A DNA stretch of 7,835 bases. It comes from Phycisphaerae bacterium. GTDB lineage: Bacteria; Planctomycetota; Phycisphaerae; Sedimentisphaerales; SM23-30. The stretch's first letter is position 1; each line of letters opens with the position of its first letter. The DNA lies in NCBI GenBank assembly GCA_021736565.1, contig JAIPFO010000172.1:1-7835 (forward strand), written 5' to 3'. Below, piece after piece: positions 5,159 through 7,835 of this stretch. The notes below the pieces were generated by a model. That model was given only the letters and a program-made list of their open reading frames with translations. It had not been told where the DNA came from and searched no databases. A program made the translations under genes and the position numbers.

Positions 5159-6268
5159 ATGAGTGTTAAAGCCAACTATTTCAAGATAGGATTATTTGTA
5201 ATTGGAGCTACGATATTATTGATTGCTTCTGTAATATTTTGGGGAGCCAGTGCCTTACGGCAAAAAAAATATCTCGTAGAAACGTATATGGAAGAATCGG
5301 TAAAAGGATTAACCGAGGGGTCCATGGTGTACTATCAAGGCATCCAGGTTGGTGAGGTGGATGCCATCGCGACCGCTCCGGTTATGTATGATGTCAAGCC
5401 CGGCACGAATTATGGTAAATATATTGTATTACGTATTGCGCTGACTCATGAACGTATCACGTCACGGGATGACCCTGGTCAGTATTTTAAAGAAATGGTT
5501 AAGCAGGGGCTCTGTTTTCAAATGAAATCCTCACCCCTGACGGGAGTAGGATTCCTGGAAGCTTCGATCCATGAAGACAAAATAAATCCTGAAGAATGGA
5601 TTGCCTGGACCCCCAAGTATCCCTATATTCCATCGGTTCCAAGCCTTATGAGTGCTTTGGCGGATTCAGCTGAAACCGTTTTTAAAAAACTATCAAGCCT
5701 GGATGTGCAATCTTTGATTGATAATGCCAATATACTTTTGGTGGATATGGACAAATCCGTGAAAGATATTCAGATTTCTACCCTACGGAAAAATATGGAA
5801 AAACTCCTCACTGATGCAGATGCTACCATGATGCAATTTAAATCCCTGATTCGCAGTACGGATACGGCCAAACCCAAGACAACCGTAGAAGATATTATGG
5901 CCAAACTGAACAGTTCCGTTAACACGCTCCAACAAGCGATTATGGATGCTGATGTTAAAGGAATTTCGAATGACAGCAAAAGTCTGCTTACGGAATTACG
6001 GCAAAGTAATCAGCAAGTAAAATCATTGCTCCGCAGTACCGACCAACCGAAGGCCTTGTCGAATATTGAGGTAATCCTGGCCGATCTGGATGATACCATT
6101 CGACAGATTAATCTAATGATCAAACAGCAATATCCCAATCTTGACATGGCTATTCAGAACCTTGTTGAAACTTCCAAAAACCTTAAGGAAGGAACCGCAG
6201 AGATCAAAAGTCAACCCAGTCAACTATTATTCAGTCACCCCCCCGCTAAATCGGAGATCGTAAAATGA
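5159..6268 (+). CDS. mlaD: MlaD-type MCE-domain protein with long helical C-terminus
   Basis: 369 residues. One N-terminal membrane anchor (about 7-30, YFKIGLFVIGATILLIASVIFW) is followed by a periplasmic MCE domain (about 38-135) with the family pattern VKGLTEGSMVYYQGIQVGEV. MCE proteins form hexameric rings that carry lipids between the ABC complex and the periplasm. E. coli MlaD is about 183 residues; this one has some 200 more, predicted helical. That tail holds a tandem duplication of about 60 residues, with KSLIRSTD at 228-235 matching KSLLRSTD at 288-295. Long helical tails in other MCE proteins help build tunnels or reach partners. GAGGTT (5145-5150) lies 8 bases before the ATG. The TGA overlaps the next ATG by ATGA, so the lipoprotein is translationally coupled. 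Confidence 0.92.
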   Translation: MSVKANYFKIGLFVIGATILLIASVIFWGASALRQKKYLVETYMEESVKGLTEGSMVYYQGIQVGEVDAIATAPVMYDVKPGTNYGKYIVLRIALTHERITSRDDPGQYFKEMVKQGLCFQMKSSPLTGVGFLEASIHEDKINPEEWIAWTPKYPYIPSVPSLMSALADSAETVFKKLSSLDVQSLIDNANILLVDMDKSVKDIQISTLRKNMEKLLTDADATMMQFKSLIRSTDTAKPKTTVEDIMAKLNSSVNTLQQAIMDADVKGISNDSKSLLTELRQSNQQVKSLLRSTDQPKALSNIEVILADLDDTIRQINLMIKQQYPNLDMAIQNLVETSKNLKEGTAEIKSQPSQLLFSHPPAKSEIVK

Positions 6269-6885
6269 AAAAGAATACAATTATTACACTCGTATTATTA
6301 TCTACATTGTTTGTCGCTGGCTGCAATCCCTCTGGAGGCCCCGCTGATAAAAGGCGATATTTCCTTCTGGATGTTCAACGCGATGGGCAGACATTGAAAC
6401 CGCAAGGAGATGTTGTGCTGATGGTCCGGCCTTTCTCGCTGGCACCCGGATACCACAAAAATGAATTGACCTATCGTACCGGCGTATTTCAATATGAATC
6501 CGATTACTATAATCTGTTTATTACTGATATTGGCCAACAAGTCGCCGGGCAAACGCGTGGCTGGCTGTCCCACTCCGGATATTTTACTCATGTGGTCCAC
6601 CCCGGCAGCACCATGAATGCCACCCATATACTGGAAGGCAATATCACTCGATTATATGGCGATTTCCGGGATAAAAAGAACCCTGAAGCATTTATGGAAA
6701 TCACCTTCTATCTTGTTGACATCACCAAACGAAAGCCCAGTATCAATTTTAGCGTTTCCTTTGAGGTGAAAGCGCCCATTACAGAACTTTCAGGTGAAAG
6801 TCTTGTTGAGGCCTACCAGAATTGTTTACAACAGATACTGGGAAAATTAGAAAATCGCCTGGTAAATGGAACAATAGCAATGTGA
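6265..6885 (+). CDS. ABC-transport auxiliary lipoprotein, PqiC/YmbA type
   Basis: 206 residues. A lipoprotein signal peptide (Lys2, Lys3, hydrophobic core) ends in lipobox V-A-G-C with Cys20. The mature domain has the ABC_trans_aux pattern: KRRYFLLDV near the start, VRPFSLAPGYHKNELTYRTG, then Y-N-L-F and a G-Y-F-T-H-V-V strand, and a final amphipathic helix (ESLVEAYQNCLQQILGKLEN). In E. coli the family member PqiC is an outer-membrane lipoprotein that works with the MCE protein PqiB. Here it probably docks the MlaD-like protein at the outer membrane. It overlaps mlaD by four bases, and GGAG (6253-6256) serves as ribosome-binding site. It is the last gene of the operon, about 50 bases before the hairpin at 6938. 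Confidence 0.87.
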   Translation: MKKNTIITLVLLSTLFVAGCNPSGGPADKRRYFLLDVQRDGQTLKPQGDVVLMVRPFSLAPGYHKNELTYRTGVFQYESDYYNLFITDIGQQVAGQTRGWLSHSGYFTHVVHPGSTMNATHILEGNITRLYGDFRDKKNPEAFMEITFYLVDITKRKPSINFSVSFEVKAPITELSGESLVEAYQNCLQQILGKLENRLVNGTIAM

Positions 6886-6937
6886 CATATGCAAGTTTTT
6901 TGAACAATGAAGTATCTGAATAAATAGGCTGCGTCAT

Positions 6938-6963
6938 AAAGTGGACTTTCGCACTTTTTTGCA
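6938..6963 (+). terminator. Repeat copy D, likely terminator of the transporter operon
   Basis: AAAGTG-GACTTTCG-CACTTT followed by further T, giving a run of six T at 6955-6960. The 6-bp stem, 8-base loop and T-tract have the form of a weak intrinsic terminator, 52 bases after the last operon gene. On the - strand the core is AAAAAAGTGCGAAAGTCCAC, the same repeat family as copies A, B, C and E. The stem is AT-rich, so termination may be partial. Confidence 0.5.
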
Positions 6964-6987
6964 CACTAAATGTCCTGCGAGAGAACT

Positions 6988-7027
6988 CATTGAATCTATT
7001 ACAAGCTAAAAAGTACGAAAGCGTACT
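6988..7027 (+). repeat. Dispersed palindromic repeat, copy E
   Basis: It begins CATTGAATCT like copy C, then TACAA, then core TAAAAAGTACGAAAGCGTACT (7007-7027). The core folds as AGTACG-AAAG-CGTACT. Read on the - strand the 6-bp stem is followed by five T, so it could terminate leftward transcripts. With copy D it forms an inverted pair 47 bases apart. Confidence 0.6.
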
Positions 7028-7688
7028 AACTGTTACCTCAGGTTTTGGGTTACAATGGTACATATTTCAACCGCCCGCTCGGTGGGACACTTTTACTCAA
7101 CCTTTCAATTCGCTCACAATTCGGTAGGCCCAAGCTCTCGAGGAAATAATATATTAATATTATATATAGGGTAAGTCATACATATCTTCAGAGTGCCTTG
7201 CTTCTGGCGGTGGGATATATAAAGTACGGACCTGAGCGGCTTCGTGGTTTTGAGGTACGCTCCACCTACCCCTCACCTTCATTGCGTGACGGATTTACGT
7301 GTTGGAACTGATAGAGTTTACGGGTGGTTTATCATGACTTTAGTTGGCGTTTACTTTTGCTTTTCCGTTACTTTACTTTCGCTTTTGATTGACAAAACGA
7401 TATTGTCTTATAAATCAAAACAACAAACTGACCAAATACCCTTACATAGTGTCCCCTGTTTATAATTCCTATAAACACACCTTAAGCATACATTCCTTAA
7501 AATAAAAGTGTCGCGTTTCAATATATTTCTTTTTTCGTTCATAAGTCCTTTAAAAACAGCAGGTTTGATTCACAAAATAATGTAGTCGTTCAATTAAGAC
7601 CGGCGTCAATTAAAAATTCCCTTCGACGACAATTATTTTTACCTTTACACTCCCAAAGTATAATTACATTTCCAAAGAATGAATGGTT

Positions 7689-7708
7689 GAGCCCCCCATG
7701 GGGGGCTC
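7689..7708. repeat. 20-bp perfect palindrome downstream of istB
   Basis: GAGCCCCCCATGGGGGGCTC is its own reverse complement. It lies 8 bases beyond the istB stop as read on the - strand, so it may be a very stable 3' hairpin ending that transcript. No T-run follows on the - strand. Confidence 0.55.
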
Positions 7709-7716
7709 GCGACTGG

Positions 7717-7835
7717 TCAGCCCAAATCCTTTCTCTTTTTTGCCTCTTCTGCCCGATAGCTTGGTACATTGAGTTCCAGGATCACACTGTGGTGCACCAG
7801 GCGGTCAATCGCTGCGGCCGTGGTCATCGGGTCCT
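7717..7835 (-). CDS. istB: IS21-family helper ATPase IstB, C-terminal end (partial)
   Basis: Read on the - strand from the right edge, the frame runs to a TGA (complement of 7717-7719) and encodes about 38 residues. It contains MTTAAAIDRLVHHSVILELN followed by VPSYRAEEAKKRKDLG. The D-R-L-V-H-H-S-x-I-x-E-L-N-x-x-S-Y-R-x-E-x-A segment is the characteristic C-terminus of IstB-like AAA+ proteins, the ATP-dependent helper of the IstA transposase. The rest of istB, and istA, should lie beyond the right edge. An IS21-family element therefore ends between this stop and the transporter operon. The gene is incomplete only because of the window edge; whether the element is intact cannot be seen. Confidence 0.85.
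   Translation of the reverse strand, partial: DPMTTAAAIDRLVHHSVILELNVPSYRAEEAKKRKDLG
7717..7835 (-). mobile_element. IS21-family insertion sequence, istB-side end (partial)
   Basis: Inferred from the istB C-terminus. IS21 elements carry istA then istB, so this is the istB-distal end of an element extending to the right. The terminal inverted repeat should lie somewhat left of 7717. I found no convincing TG...-type end or target duplication, so the left limit given here is only the stop codon. Confidence 0.6.

Larger units (their letters stand above)
6886..7716. other. Gene-poor intergenic region with repeats, up to the IS21-type element
   Basis: About 830 bases without a convincing gene. 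It holds repeat copies D and E, a 10-bp AT palindrome in a 24-base all-A/T run (about 7145-7168), and two CAATTCG copies four bases apart (about 7106-7123). It also has a doubtful 43-codon hydrophobic ORF (7334-7465) and a perfect 20-bp palindrome (7689-7708). The base composition shifts to AT-rich from about 7320. The end of the right-hand insertion sequence must lie somewhere here, but I cannot place it. Confidence 0.55.

Noticed and set aside
480..7027. The dispersed repeats as a CRISPR array
   Set aside because: Copies are kilobases apart, in both orientations and imperfect, with no regular spacers and no cas genes.
6779..7063. 94-codon open frame on the - strand
   Set aside because: It overlaps the lipoprotein gene end and runs through repeat copies D and E, with no recognisable domain.
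7244..7465. 73-codon open frame on the + strand as a full gene
   Set aside because: No ribosome-binding site at 7244 and no family resemblance; only the shorter 7334 start was kept, as a weak finding.

Overview
The window looks like part of a Gram-negative chromosome of moderate GC content (mid-40s percent, judged by eye). Two lipoproteins, an MCE-domain protein and an MlaE permease imply an outer membrane. The wording of the Mla-type ATPase and permease, together with the PAS/SpoIIE phosphatase next to them, is most like Desulfobacterota (sulfate-reducer-type deltaproteobacteria). That placement is an inference from remembered family resemblance, not a search.

Layout. Bases 1-251 hold the 3' end of a DUF3313-type gene, followed by a perfect 13-bp inverted repeat. 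Bases 252-680 are a repeat-rich intergenic stretch with a 102-bp imperfect inverted repeat (340-441) and two copies (A, B) of a dispersed short palindromic repeat. A lone lipoprotein of unassigned function follows (681-1763). A leader of about 160 bp with two small hairpins, one of them repeat copy C, precedes a tightly packed operon on the + strand. Its members are a 36-residue small ORF (1923-2033), a PAS-SpoIIE/PP2C phosphatase (2030-3148), a STAS-MlaE permease fusion (3181-4329), an MlaF-type ATPase broken by an apparent 1-nt deletion (4343-5109), a long MlaD/MCE protein (5159-6268) and a PqiC/YmbA-type auxiliary lipoprotein (6265-6885). After the operon come repeat copies D and E in inverted orientation; D resembles an intrinsic terminator. 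Then follow about 690 bases without a convincing gene, a 20-bp perfect palindrome, and at the right edge on the - strand the C-terminus of an IS21-family IstB helper ATPase.

How the genes work together. MlaE, MlaF and MlaD homologues form an inner-membrane ABC machine that moves lipid or hydrophobic substrates through the periplasm, and the lipoprotein is probably its outer-membrane-side partner. No MlaC is visible here. The STAS domain that is the separate MlaB subunit in E. coli is fused to the permease. A SpoIIE-type phosphatase normally dephosphorylates STAS proteins, so its place directly upstream suggests partner-switch control of transport. However, the usual phospho-acceptor Ser/Thr of the STAS domain is Gly here, so the phosphatase may act on another STAS protein, or this STAS domain may bind without being phosphorylated.

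Most notable: the phosphatase plus STAS-transporter pairing with the missing phosphosite, the five-copy palindromic repeat family placed around the operon, the small ORF whose possible ribosome-binding site sits in one of those hairpins, and the frameshifted ATPase.
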